A DNA stretch of 64,000 nucleotides from Balaenoptera acutorostrata. Lineage: Eukaryota; Chordata; Mammalia; Artiodactyla; Balaenopteridae. This document shows, in pieces, positions 22,001 through 35,255 of the stretch. The notes below the pieces were generated by a model, which saw only the letters and a list, made by a program, of their open reading frames with translations, was not told where the DNA came from and did no database searches. Position numbers and translations under genes: made by a program. Position 1 is the stretch's first letter. Each line of letters begins with the position of its first letter. The stretch spans positions 43,401,874-43,465,873 of the forward strand of contig NC_080082.1 in NCBI RefSeq assembly GCF_949987535.1, read 5' to 3'.

Positions 22001-24847
22001 GTAGCAAAATCTCCTATTCTGAAGAGAAACATTTCGTTGTAAGCGGGTTGCATCAGCCTTGCCTCATTTTCACAAGTGGCTATAAAGGAGGGCAGTCAGT
22101 AGGCCTCACCCTTGAAGCCCACTCCAATTTCCTAGAGAAAACACCAGGCCTCGGTGTGCTTTCCTGTGGCAAGTAAACTTTGCTTTCATTCCTTAGGGGG
22201 CACTTTGGCTCAGAAATGCCCTACCCCAAGGATTCAGGAATGTTCAGCCCGATTGTATGAGAATAGCTTTTCTGGCACTTTCATGGATGAAACCAACTGG
22301 GAAAAGAGCCGTTCTAAGCTGGGGACCATGGTGTCTTACCCTAGTCTACACAGAAACAGCACTCTGAGGGAGAGGAGCTGCTGGCGTTTGGTAGCACAAT
22401 CTCCTATTCTGAAGAGAAATATTTCGTTGTAAGTGGGAGGCATCAGCCTTGCCACATTTTCTCAACTGGCTTTAAAGAAGGGCAGTCAGTTGGCAGACTT
22501 CCTTGAGGCCCTGCTTCCTAGGCTGTAAACTTTGCTTTCATTCCTTAGTTGGCACATTGGCTCAGGACTGCCTTACCCCAAAGATTCAGGGATGTGCAGC
22601 CCTATTAGTTGAGATCAGCCCTTCTGGCTCTTTCATGGATGAAACCAACTGGGAACAGAGCCGTTCTAAGTTGGGGACCATGGTGTCTTACCCTAGTCTA
22701 CACAGAAACAGCACTCTGAGGGAGAGGAGCTGCTGGTGTTTGGTAGCACAGTCTCCTATTCTGAAAAGAAACATTTCGTTGTAAGCGGGTTGCCTCAGCC
22801 TTGTCACATTTTCTCAACTGGCTTTAAAGAAGGGCAGTCAGGTGGCAGACTTACTTGAGGCCCTGCTTCCCAGGCTCGAAACTTTGCTTTCATTCCTTAG
22901 GTGGCACATTGGCTCAGGACTGCCTTACCCCAAGGATTCAGTTATGTGCAGCCCGATTACTTGAGATCAGCCCTTCAGGCTCTTTCATGGCTGAAACCAA
23001 CTGGGAAAAGTGCCGTTCTAAGCAGGGGACCATGGTGTCTTTCCCTAGTCTACACAGAAACAGCGCTCTGAGGGAAACGACCTGCTGGCATTTGGTAGCA
23101 AAATCTGCTATGTGAAGAGAAACATTTCGCTGTAAGTGGGTTGCATCAGCCTTGCTACATTTTCTCAACTGGCTTTAAAGTAGGGTAGTCATTTGGCAAA
23201 CTTATTTGAGGCCCTGCTTCCCAGGCTGGAAATTTTGCTTTCATTCCTTAGGTAGCACATTGGCTCAGGACGGCCTTACCCCAAGGATTCAGGGATGTGC
23301 AGCCCGATTACTTGAGATCAGCCCTTCTGGCTCTTTCATGGATGAAACCAACTGGGAAAAGAGCCGTTCTATGCTGGGGACCATGGTGTCTTTCCCTAGT
23401 CTACACAGAAACAGCACTCTGAGTGAAACGAGCTGCTGGCATTTGGTAGCAAATCTCCTATTCTGAAGAGAAACATTTCGTTGTAAGCGGGTTGTATCAG
23501 CCTTGCCACGTTTTCTCAACTGGGTATAAAGGAGGGCAGTCAGTAGTCCTCACCCTTCAAACCTACTCCAATTTCATAGAGGAAACACCAAGCCTCGGTA
23601 TGGTCTCCTGTGGCAAGGAAACTTTGCTTTCATTCCTTAGGTGGCACATTGGCTCAGAACTGCCCTACCCCAAGGATTCAGGGATGTGCAGCCCGATTAC
23701 TTGAGATCAGCCCTTCTGGCTCTTTCATGGCTGAAACCAACTGGGAAAAGAGCCGTTCTAAGCTGGGGACCATGGTGTCTTACCCTAGTCTACACAGAAA
23801 CAGCACTCTGAGGGAGAGGAGCTGCTGGTGTTTGGTAGCACCATCTCCTATTCTGAAGAGAAACATTTCGTTGTAAGCGGGTTGCATCAGCCTTGTCACA
23901 TTTTCTCAACTGGCTTTAAAGAAGGGCAGTCACTTGGCAGACTTCCTTGAGTTCCTGCTTCCCAGGCTGGAAACTTTGCTTTCATTCCTTAGTTAGCACA
24001 TTGGGTCAGGACGGCCTTACCCCAAGGATTCAGGGATGTGCAGCCCGATTACTTGAGATCAGCCCTTCTGGCTCTTTCATGGCTGAAACCAACTGGGAAA
24101 AGAGCCGTTCTAAGCTGGGGATCATGGTGTCTTACCCTAGTCTACACAGAAACAGCACTCTGAGGGAGAGGAGTTGCTGGTGTTTGGCAGCACAATCTCC
24201 TATTCTGAAGAGAAACATTTCGTTGTAAGCGGGTTGCCTCAGCCTTGTCACATTTTCTCAACTGGCTTTAAAGAAGGGCAGTCAGGTGGCAGACTTACTT
24301 GAGGCCCTGCTTCCCAGGCTCGAAACTTTGCTTTCATTCCTTAGGTGGCACATTGGCTCAGGACTGCCTTACCCCAAGGATTCAGTTATGTGCAGCCCGA
24401 TTACTTGAGATCAGCCCTTCAGGCTCTTTCATGGCTGAAACCAACTGGGAAAAGTGCCGTTCTAAGCAGGGGACCATGGTGTCTTTCCCTAGTCTACACA
24501 GAAACAGCGCTCTGAGGGAAACGACCTGCTGGCATTTGGTAGCAAAATCTGCTATGTGAAGAGAAACATTTCGCTGTAAGTGGGTTGCATCAGCCTTGCT
24601 ACATTTTCTCAACTGGCTTTAAAGTAGGGTAGTCATTTGGCAAACTTATTTGAGGCCCTGCTTCCCAGGCTGGAAATTTTGCTTTCATTCCTTAGGTAGC
24701 ACATTGGCTCAGGACGGCCTTACCCCAAGGATTCAGGGATGTGCAGCCCGATTACTTGAGATCAGCCCTTCTGGCTCTTTCATGGATGAAACCAACTGGG
24801 AAAAGAGCCGTTCTATGCTGGGGACCATGGTGTCTTTCCCTAGTCTA
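15994..24847 (+). repeat. 24-monomer sub-HOR block, copy 1 (8,854 bp)
   Basis: Box starts and classes: 16066 F, 16455 C, 16844 F, 17234 F, 17586 F, 17976 M, 18328 F, 18679 T, 19030 F, 19420 F, 19771 F, 20160 C, 20549 F, 20939 F, 21291 C, 21680 T, 22032 F, 22422 M, 22774 F, 23125 T, 23476 F, 23866 F, 24218 F, 24569 T. There are 11 long and 13 short monomers. The left edge is set by the last mismatch to the next copy, G15993 in CTGCACAG versus CTACACAG. The block is itself a near-duplication: 16066-17585 recurs at shift 3,705, and 17586-19770 recurs at shift 4,446. It is therefore built from a 10-mer and a 14-mer related by descent. Confidence 0.85.
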
Positions 24848-27800
24848 CACAGAAACAGCACTCTGAGTGAAACGAGCTGCTGGCATTTGGTAGCAAATCT
24901 CCTATTCTGAAGAGAAACATTTCGTTGTAAGCGGGTTGTATCAGCCTTGCCACGTTTTCTCAACTGGGTATAAAGGAGGGCAGTCAGTAGTCCTCACCCT
25001 TCAAACCTACTCCAATTTCATAGAGGAAACACCAAGCCTCGGTATGGTCTCCTGTGGCAAGGAAACTTTGCTTTCATTCCTTAGGTGGCACATTGGCTCC
25101 AACTGCCCTAACCCAAGGATTCAGGGATGTGCAGCCCGATTATTTGAGATCAGCCCTTTTGGCTCTTTCATGGATGAAACCAACTGGGAAAAGAGCCGTT
25201 CTAAGCTGGGGCCCATGGTGTCTTTCCCTAGTCTACACAGAAAGAGCGCTCTGAGTGAAACGAGATGCTGACGTTTGGTAGCAAAATCTCCTATTCTGAA
25301 GAGAAACATTTCCTTGTAAGCGGGTTGCCTCATCCTTGCCTCATTTTCACAAGTGGCTATAAAGGAGGGCAGTCAGTAGGCCTCACCCTTCAAGCCCACA
25401 CCAATTTCCTAGAGAAAACACCAGGCCACGGTGTGCTTTCCTGTGGCAAGTAAACTTTGCTTTCATTCCTTAGGGGGCACTTTGGCTCAGAACTGCCCTA
25501 CCCCAAGGATTCAGGAATGTTCATCCCGATTGTTTGAGAACAGCTTTTCTAGCTCTTTCATGGATGAAACCAACTGGGAAAAGAGCCGTTCTAAGCTGGG
25601 CACCATGGTGTCTTACCCTGGTCTAACAGAAACAGCACTCTGAGGGAGACGAGCTGCTGGCGTTTGGTAGCAAAATCTCCTATTCTGAAGAGAAACATTT
25701 CGTTGTAAGCGGGTTGTATCAGCCTTGCCACGTTTTCTCAACTGGGTATAAAGGAGGGCAGTCAGTAGTCCTCACCCTTCAAACCTACTCCAATTTCATA
25801 GAGGAAACACCAAGCCTCGGTATGGTCTCCTGTGGCAAGGAAACTTTGCTTTCATTCCTTAGGTGGCACATTGGCTCAGAACTGCCCTACCCCAAGGATT
25901 CAGGGATGTGCAGCCCGATTACTTGAGATCAGCCCTTCTGGCTCTTTCATGGCTGAAACCAACTGGGAAAAGAGCCGTTCTAAGATGGGGACCATGGTGT
26001 CTTACCCTAGTCTACACAGAAACAGCACTCTGAGGGAGAGGAGCTGCTGGTGTTTGGTAGCACCATCTCCTATTCTGAAGAGAAACATTTCGTTGTAAGC
26101 GGGTTGCATCAGCTTTGTCACATTTTCTCAACTGGCTTTAAAGAAGGGCAGTGAGGTGGGAGACTTAGTTGAGGCCCTGCTTTCCAGGCTGGAAATTTTG
26201 CTTTCATTCCTTAGGTAGCACATTGGCTCAGGACGGCCTTACCCCAAGGATTCAGGGATGTGCAGCCCGATTACTTGAGATCAGCCCTTCTGGCTCTTTC
26301 ATGGATGAAACCAACTGGGAAAAGAGCCGTTCTAAGCTGGGGCCCATGGTGTCTTTCCCTAGTCTACACAGAAAGAGCGCTCTGAGTGAAACGAGATGCT
26401 GACGTTTGGTAGCAAAATCTCCTATTCTGAAGAGAAACATTTCGTTGTAAGCGGGTTGCATCAGCCTTGCCTCATTTTCACAAGTGGCTATAAAAGAGGG
26501 CAGTCAGTAGGCCTCACCCTTGAAGCCCACTCCAATTTCCTAGAGAAAACACCAGGCCTCGGTGTGCTTTCCTGTGGCAAGTAAACTTTGCTTTCATTCC
26601 TTAGGGGGCACTTTGGCTCAGAAATGCCCTACCCCAAGGATTCAGGAATGTTCAGCCCGATTGTATGAGAATAGCTTTTCTGGCACTTTCATGGATGAAA
26701 CCAACTGGGAAAAGAGCCGTTCTAAGCTGGGGACCATGGTGTCTTACCCTAGTCTACACAGAAACAGCACTCTGAGGGAGAGGAGCTGCTGGCGTTTGGT
26801 AGCACAATCTCCTATTCTGAAGAGAAATATTTCGTTGTAAGTGGGAGGCATCAGCCTTGCCACATTTTCTCAACTGGCTTTAAAGAAGGGCAGTCAGTTG
26901 GCAGACTTCCTTGAGGCCCTGCTTCCTAGGCTGTAAACTTTGCTTTCATTCCTTAGTTGGCACATTGGCTCAGGACTGCCTTACCCCAAAGATTCAGGGA
27001 TGTGCAGCCCTATTAGTTGAGATCAGCCCTTCTGGCTCTTTCATGGATGAAACCAACTGGGAACAGAGCCGTTCTAAGCTGGGGACCATGGTGTCTTAAC
27101 CTAGTCTACACAGAAACAGCACTCTGAGGGAGAGGAGCTGCTGGTGTTTGGTAGCACAGTCTCCTATTCTGAAAAGAAACATTTCGTTGTAAGCGGGTTG
27201 CCTCAGCCTTGTCACATTTTCTCAACTGGCTTTAAAGAAGGGCAGTCAGGTGGCAGACTTACTTGAGGCCCTGCTTCCCAGGCTCGAAACTTTGCTTTCA
27301 TTCCTTAGGTGGCACATTGGCTCAGGACTGCCTTACCCCAAGGATTCAGTTATGTGCAGCCCGATTACTTGAGATCAGCCCTTCAGTCTCTTTCATGGCT
27401 GAAACCAACTGGGAAAAGTGCCGTTCTAAGCAGGGGACCATGGTGTCTTTCCCTAGTCTACACAGAAACAGCGCTCTGAGGGAAACGACCTGCTGGCATT
27501 TGGTAGCAAAATCTGCTATGTGAAGAGAAACATTTCGCTGTAAGTGGGTTGCATCAGCCTTGCTACATTTTCTCAACTGGCTTTAAAGTAGGGTAGTCAT
27601 TTGGCAAACTTATTTGAGGCCCTGCTTCCCAGGCTGGAAATTTTGCTTTCATTCCTTAGGTAGCACATTGGCTCAGGACGGCCTTACCCCAAGGATTCAG
27701 GGATGTGCAGCCCGATTACTTGAGATCAGCCCTTCTGGCTCTTTCATGGATGAAACCAACTGGGAAAAGAGCCGTTCTATGCTGGGGACCATGGTGTCTT

Positions 27801-30800
27801 TCCCTAGTCTACACAGAAACAGCACTCTGAGTGAAACGAGCTGCTGGCATTTGGTAGCAAATCTCCTATTCTGAAGAGAAACATTTCGTTGTAAGCGGGT
27901 TGTATCAGCCTTGCCACGTTTTCTCAACTGGGTATAAAGGAGGGCAGTCAGTAGTCCTCACCCTTCAAACCTACTCCAATTTCATAGAGGAAACACCAAG
28001 CCTCGGTATGGTCTCCTGTGGCAAGGAAACTTTGCTTTCATTCCTTAGGTGGCACATTGGCTCAGAACTGCCCTACCCCAAGGATTCAGGGATGTGCAGC
28101 CCGATTACTTGAGATCAGCCCTTCTGGCTCTTTCATGGCTGAAACCAACTGGGAAAAGAGCCGTTCTAAGCTGGGGACCATGGTGTCTTACCCTAGTCTA
28201 CACAGAAACAGCACTCTGAGGGAGAGGAGCTGCTGGTGTTTGGTAGCACCATCTCCTATTCTGAAGAGAAACATTTCGTTGTAAGCGGGTTGCATCAGCC
28301 TTGTCACATTTTCTCAACTGGCTTTAAAGAAGGGCAGTCACTTGGCAGACTTCCTTGAGTTCCTGCTTCCCAGGCTGGAAACTTTGCTTTCATTCCTTAG
28401 TTAGCACATTGGGTCAGGACGGCCTTACCCCAAGGATTCAGGGATGTGCAGCCCGATTACTTGAGATCAGCCCTTCTGGCTCTTTCATGGATGAAACCAA
28501 CTGGGAAAAGAGCCGTTCTAAGCTGGGGACCATGGTGTCTTTCCCTAGTCTGCACAGAAACAGCATTCTGAGTGAAACGAGCTGCTGGCATTTGGTAGCA
28601 AATCTCCTATTCTGAAGAGAAACATTTCGTTGTAAGCGGGTTGTATCAGCCTTGCCACGTTTTCTCAACTGGGTATAAAGGAGGGCAGTCAGTAGTCCTC
28701 ACCCTTCAAACCTATTCCAATTTCATAGAGGAAACACCAAGCCTCGGTATGGTCTCCTGTGGCAAGGAAACTTTGCTTTCATTCCTTAGGTGGCACATTG
28801 GCTCAAACTGCCCTAACCCAAGGATTCAGGGATGTGCAGCCCGATTACTTGAGATCAGCCCTTCTGGCTCTTTCATGGATGAAACCAACTGGGAAAAGAG
28901 CCGTTCTAAGCTGGGGCCCATGGTGTCTTTCCCTAGTCTACACAGAAAGAGCGCTCTGAGTGAAACGAGATGCTGACGTTTGGTAGCAAAATCTCCTATT
29001 CTGAAGAGAAACATTTCCTTGTAAGCGGGTTGCCTCAGCCTTGCCTCATTTTCACAAGTGGCTATAAAGGAGGGCAGTCAGTAGGCCTCACCCTTCAAGC
29101 CCACACCAATTTCCTAGAGAAAACACCAGGCCACGGTGTGCTTTCCTGTGGCAAGTAAACTTTGCTTTCATTCCTTAGGGGGCACTTTGGCTCAGAACTG
29201 CCCTACCCCAAGGATTCAGGAATGTTCATCCCGATTGTTTGAGAACAGCTTTTCTAGCTCTTTCATGGATGAAACCAACTGGGAAAAGAGCCGTTCTAAG
29301 CTGGGCACCATGGTGTCTTACCCTGGTCTAACAGAAACAGCACTCTGAGGGAGACGAGCTGCTGGCGTTTGGTAGCAAAATCTCCTATTCTGAAGAGAAA
29401 CATTTCGTTGTAAGCGGGTTGTATCAGCCTTGCCACGTTTTCTCAACTGGGTATAAAGGAGGGCAGTCAGTAGTCCTCACCCTTCAAACCTACTCCAATT
29501 TCATAGAGGAAACACCAAGCCTCGGTATGGTCTCCTGTGGCAAGGAAACTTTGCTTTCATTCCTTAGGTGGCACATTGGCTCAGAACTGCCCTACCCCAA
29601 GGATTCAGGGATGTGCAGCCCGATTACTTGAGATCAGCCCTTCTGGCTCTTTCATGGCTGAAACCAACTGGGAAAAGAGCCGTTCTAAGATGGGGACCAT
29701 GGTGTCTTACCCTAGTCTACACAGAAACAGCACTCTGAGGGAGAGGAGCTGCTGGTGTTTGGTAGCACCATCTCCTATTCTGAAGAGAAACATTTCGTTG
29801 TAAGCGGGTTGCATCAGCTTTGTCACATTTTCTCAACTGGCTTTAAAGAAGGGCAGTGAGGTGGGAGACTTAGTTGAGGCCCTGCTTCCCAGGCTGGAAA
29901 TTTTACTTTCATTCCTTAGTTAGCACATTGGCTCAGGACGGCCTTACCCCAAGGATTCAGGGATGTGCAGCCCGATTACTTGAGATCAGCCCTTCTGGCT
30001 CTTTCATGGATGAAACCAACTGGGAAAAGAGCCGTTCTAAGCTGGGGACCATGGTGTCTTTCCCTAGTCTACACAGAAACAGCACTCTGAGTGAAACGAG
30101 ATGCTGGCGTTTGGTAGCAAAATCTCCTATTCTGAAGAGAAACATTTCCTTGTAAGCGGGTTGCCTCAGCCTTGCCTCATTTTCACAAGTGGCTATAAAG
30201 GAGGGCAGTCAGTAGGCCTCACCCTTCAAGCCGACTCCAATTTCCTAGAGAAAACACCAGGCCACGGTGTGCTTTCCTGTGGCAAGTAAACTTTGCTTTC
30301 ATTCCTTACGGGGCACTTTGGCTCAGAACTGCCCTACCCCAAGGATTCAGGAATGTTCAGCCCGATTGTTTGAGAACAGCTTTTCTAGCTCTTTCATGGA
30401 TGAAACCAACTGGGAAAAGTGCCGTTCTAAGCAGGGGACCATGGTGTCTTTCCCTAGTCTACACAGAAACAGCGCTCTGAGGGAAACGAGATGCTGGCAT
30501 TTGGTAGCAAAATCTGCTATGTGAAGAGAAACATTTCGCTGTAAGTGGGTTGCATCAGCCTTGCTACATTTTCTCAACTGGCTTTAAAGTAGGGTAGTCA
30601 TTTGGCAAACTTATTTGAGGCCCTGCTTTCCAGGCTGGAAATTTTGCTTTCATTCCTTAGGTAGCACATTGGCTCAGGACGGCCTTACCCCAAGGATTCA
30701 GGGATGTGCAGCCCGATTACTTGAGATCAGCCCTTCTGGCTCTTTCATGGATGAAACCAACTGGGAAAAGAGCCGTTCTAAGCTGGGGCCCATGGTGTCT

Positions 30801-33091
30801 TTCCCTAGTCTACACAGAAAGAGCGCTCTGAGTGAAACGAGATGCTGACGTTTGGTAGCAAAATCTCCTATTCTGAAGAGAAACATTTCGTTGTAAGCGG
30901 GTTGCATCAGCCTTGCCTCATTTTCACAAGTGGCTATAAAGGAGGGCAGTCAGTAGGCCTCACCCTTGAAGCCCACTCCAATTTCCTAGAGAAAACACCA
31001 GGCCTCGGTGTGCTTTCCTGTGGCAAGTAAACTTTGCTTTCATTCCTTAGGGGGCACTTTGGCTCAGAAATGCCCTACCCCAAGGATTCAGGAATGTTCA
31101 GCCCGATTGTATGAGAATAGCTTTTCTGGCACTTTCATGGATGAAACCAACTGGGAAAAGAGCCGTTCTAAGCTGGGGACCATGGTGTCTTACCCTAGTC
31201 TACACAGAAACAGCACTCTGAGGGAGAGGAGCTGCTGGCGTTTGGTAGCACAATCTCCTATTCTGAAGAGAAATATTTCGTTGTAAGTGGGAGGCATCAG
31301 CCTTGCCACATTTTCTCAACTGGCTTTAAAGAAGGGCAGTCAGTTGGCAGACTTCCTTGAGGCCCTGCTTCCTAGGCTGTAAACTTTGCTTTCATTCCTT
31401 AGTTGGCACATTGGCTCAGGACTGCCTTACCCCAAAGATTCAGGGATGTGCAGCCCTATTAGTTGAGATCAGCCCTTCTGGCTCTTTCATGGATGAAACC
31501 AACTGGGAACAGAGCCGTTCTAAGTTGGGGACCATGGTGTCTTACCCTAGTCTACACAGAAACAGCACTCTGAGGGAGAGGAGCTGCTGGTGTTTGGTAG
31601 CACAGTCTCCTATTCTGAAAAGAAACATTTCGTTGTAAGCGGGTTGCCTCAGCCTTGTCACATTTTCTCAACTGGCTTTAAAGAAGGGCAGTCAGGTGGC
31701 AGACTTACTTGAGGCCCTGCTTCCCAGGCTCGAAACTTTGCTTTCATTCCTTAGGTGGCACATTGGCTCAGGACTGCCTTACCCCAAGGATTCAGTTATG
31801 TGCAGCCCGATTACTTGAGATCAGCCCTTCAGGCTCTTTCATGGCTGAAACCAACTGGGAAAAGTGCCGTTCTAAGCAGGGGACCATGGTGTCTTTCCCT
31901 AGTCTACACAGAAACAGCGCTCTGAGGGAAACGACCTGCTGGCATTTGGTAGCAAAATCTGCTATGTGAAGAGAAACATTTCGCTGTAAGTGGGTTGCAT
32001 CAGCCTTGCTACATTTTCTCAACTGGCTTTAAAGTAGGGTAGTCATTTGGCAAACTTATTTGAGGCCCTGCTTCCCAGGCTGGAAATTTTGCTTTCATTC
32101 CTTAGGTAGCACATTGGCTCAGGACGGCCTTACCCCAAGGATTCAGGGATGTGCAGCCCGATTACTTGAGATCAGCCCTTCTGGCTCTTTCATGGATGAA
32201 ACCAACTGGGAAAAGAGCCGTTCTATGCTGGGGACCATGGTGTCTTTCCCTAGTCTACACAGAAACAGCACTCTGAGTGAAACGAGCTGCTGGCATTTGG
32301 TAGCAAATCTCCTATTCTGAAGAGAAACATTTCGTTGTAAGCGGGTTGTATCAGCCTTGCCACGTTTTCTCAACTGGGTATAAAGGAGGGCAGTCAGTAG
32401 TCCTCACCCTTCAAACCTACTCCAATTTCATAGAGGAAACACCAAGCCTCGGTATGGTCTCCTGTGGCAAGGAAACTTTGCTTTCATTCCTTAGGTGGCA
32501 CATTGGCTCAGAACTGCCCTACCCCAAGGATTCAGGGATGTGCAGCCCGATTACTTGAGATCAGCCCTTCTGGCTCTTTCATGGCTGAAACCAACTGGGA
32601 AAAGAGCCGTTCTAAGCTGGGGACCATGGTGTCTTACCCTAGTCTACACAGAAACAGCACTCTGAGGGAGAGGAGCTGCTGGTGTTTGGTAGCACCATCT
32701 CCTATTCTGAAGAGAAACATTTCGTTGTAAGCGGGTTGCATCAGCCTTGTCACATTTTCTCAACTGGCTTTAAAGAAGGGCAGTCACTTGGCAGACTTCC
32801 TTGAGTTCCTGCTTCCCAGGCTGGAAACTTTGCTTTCATTCCTTAGTTAGCACATTGGGTCAGGACGGCCTTACCCCAAGGATTCAGGGATGTGCAGCCC
32901 GATTACTTGAGATCAGCCCTTCTGGCTCTTTCATGGCTGAAACCAACTGGGAAAAGAGCCGTTCTAAGCTGGGGATCATGGTGTCTTACCCTAGTCTACA
33001 CAGAAACAGCACTCTGAGGGAGAGGAGTTGCTGGTGTTTGGCAGCACAATCTCCTATTCTGAAGAGAAACATTTCGTTGTAAGCGGGTTGC
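24848..33091 (+). repeat. 24-monomer sub-HOR block, copy 2 (8,244 of 8,854 bp)
   Basis: It follows copy 1 directly at shift 8,854. Box starts and classes: 24920 F, 25309 C, 25698 F, 26088 F, 26440 F, 26830 M, 27182 F, 27533 T, 27884 F, 28274 F, 28625 F, 29014 C, 29403 F, 29793 F, 30145 C, 30534 T, 30886 F, 31276 M, 31628 F, 31979 T, 32330 F, 32720 F, with the next box at 33072 F. Private variants of copy 1 are reproduced, including the TATAAAAG form near 26490 and the TCTTAACC stop-creating variant near 27096. I saw no difference between the copies by eye. Similarity ends just after the box at 33072, where TTGCATCAG replaces TTGCCTCAG. Confidence 0.85.
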
Positions 33092-35255
33092 ATCAGCCTT
33101 GTCACATTTTCTCAACTGGCTTTAAAGAAGGGCAGTCAGGTGGCAGACTTACTCGAGGCCCTGCTTCCCAGGCTGGAAATTTTACTTTCATTCCTTAGTT
33201 AGCACATTGGCTCAGGACGGCCTTACCCCAAGGATTCAGGGATGTGCAGCCCGATTACTTGAGATCAGCCCTTCCGGCTCTTTCATGGATGAAACCCCCT
33301 GGGAAAAGAACCGTTCTTAGCTGGGGACCATGGTGTCTTTCCCTAGTCTACACAGAAACAGCACTCTGAGGGAAACGAGATGCTGGCGTTTGGTAGCAAA
33401 ATCTCCTATTCTGAAGAGAAACATTTCCTTGTAAGCGGGTTGCCTCAGCCTTGCCTCATTTTCACAAGTGGCTATAAAGGAGGGCAGTCAGTAGGCCTCA
33501 CCCTTCAAGCCCACTCCAATTTCCTAGAGAAAACACCAGGTCACGGTGTGCTTTCCTGTGGCAAGTAAACTTTGCTTTCATTCCTTACGGGGCACTTTGG
33601 CTCAGAACTGCCCTACCCCAAGGATTCAGGAATGTTCATCCCGATTGTTTGAGAACAGCTTTTCTAGCTCTTTCATGGATGAAACCAACTGGGAAAAGAG
33701 CCGTTCTAAGCTGGGCACCATGGTGTCTTACCCTGGTCTAACAGAAACAGCACTCTGAGGGAGACGAGCTGCTGGCGTTTGGTAGCAAAATCTCCTATTC
33801 TGAAGAGAAACATTTCATTGTAAGCGGGTTGCATCAGCCTTGTCACATTTTCTGAACTGGCTTTAAAGAAGGGCAGTCAGTTGGCAGACTTCCTTGAGTC
33901 CCTGCGTCCCAGGCTGGAAACTTTGCTTTCATTCCTTAGTTAGCACATTGGCTCAGGACGGCCTTACCCCAAGGATTCAGGGATGTGCAGCCCGATTATT
34001 TGAGATCAGCCCTTCTGGCTCTTTCATGGATGAAACCAACTGGGAAAAGAGCCGTTCTAAGTTGGGGACCATGGTGTCTTTCCCTAGTCTACACAGAAAC
34101 AGCACTCTGAGGGAGAGGAGCTGCTGGCGTTTGGTAGCAAAATCTCCTATTCTGAAGAGAAACATTTCTTTGCAAGCGGGTTGCAACAGCCTTGCCACAT
34201 TTTCTCAACTGGCTTTAAAGGAGGGCAGTCAATTGGCAAACTTCCTTGAGGCCCTGCTTCCCAGGCTGTAAAATTTGCTTTCATTCCTTAGTTGGCACAT
34301 TGGCTCAGGACTGCCTTACCCCAAAGATTCAGGGATGTGCAGCCCGATTACTTGAGATCAGCCCTTCAGGCTCTTTCATGGCTGAAACCAACTGGGAAAA
34401 GTGCCGTTCTAAGCAGGGGACCATGGTGTCTTTCCCTACTCTACACAGAAACAGCGCTCTGAGGTAAACGAGCTGCTGGCATTTGGTAGCAAAATCTGCT
34501 ATGTGAAGAGAAACCTTTCGCTGTAAGTTAGTTGCATCAGCCTTGCTACATTTTCTCAACTGGCTTTAAAGTAGGGTAGTCATTTGGCAAACTTATTTGA
34601 GGCCCTGCTTCCCAGGCTGGAAATTTTGCTTTCATTCCTTAGGTAGCACATTGGCTCAGGACGGCCTTACCCCAAGGATTCAGGGATGTGCAGCCCGATT
34701 ACTTGCGATCAGCCCTTCTGGCTCTTTCATGGATGAAACCAACTGGGAAAAGAGCCGTTCTAAGCTGGGGACCATGGTGTCTTTCCCTAGTCTGCACAGA
34801 AACAGCACTCTGAGTGAAACGAGCTGCTGGCATTTGGTAGCAAATCTCCTATTCTGAAGAGAAACATTTCGTTGTAAGCGGGTTGTATCAGCCTTGCCAC
34901 GTTTTCTCAACTGGGTATAAAGGAGGGCAGTCTGTAGTCCTCACCCTTCAAACCTACTCCAATTTCATAGAGGAAACACGAAGCCTCAGTATGGTCTCCT
35001 GTGGCAAGGAAACTTTGCTTTCATTCCTTAGGTGGCACATTGGCTCAAACTGCCCTACCCCAAGGATTCAGGGATGTGCAGCCCGATTACTTGAGATCAG
35101 CCCTTCTGGCTCTTTCATGGCTGAAACTAACTGGGAAAAGAGCCGTTCTAAGCTGGGGACCATGGTGTCTTACCCTAGTCTACACAGAAACAGCACTCTG
35201 AGGGAGAGGAGCTGCTGGTGTTTGGTAGCACCATCTCCTATTCTGAAGAGAAACA
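33072..35255 (+). repeat. Monomer map: return to head-type monomers
   Basis: Box starts and classes: 33072 F, 33424 C, 33813 A, 34165 K, 34516 T', 34867 F. This matches 14271-16454 at shift about 18,801, so head-type sequence recurs inside the 87-mer. It has private changes: the box at 33813 reads TTTCATTGTAAGCGGGT, and the long monomer at 34867-35255 has CTCAAACTGCC and is 389 bp. Long monomers start at 33424 and 34867. Confidence 0.8.
33813..33829 (+). other. Broken CENP-B box, private class A (TTCG to TTCA)
   Basis: TTTCATTGTAAGCGGGT occurs once. The equivalent sites at 15012 and 4750 are intact, so this is a single G to A change, consistent with deamination of the opposite-strand CpG cytosine. 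Confidence 0.75.
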
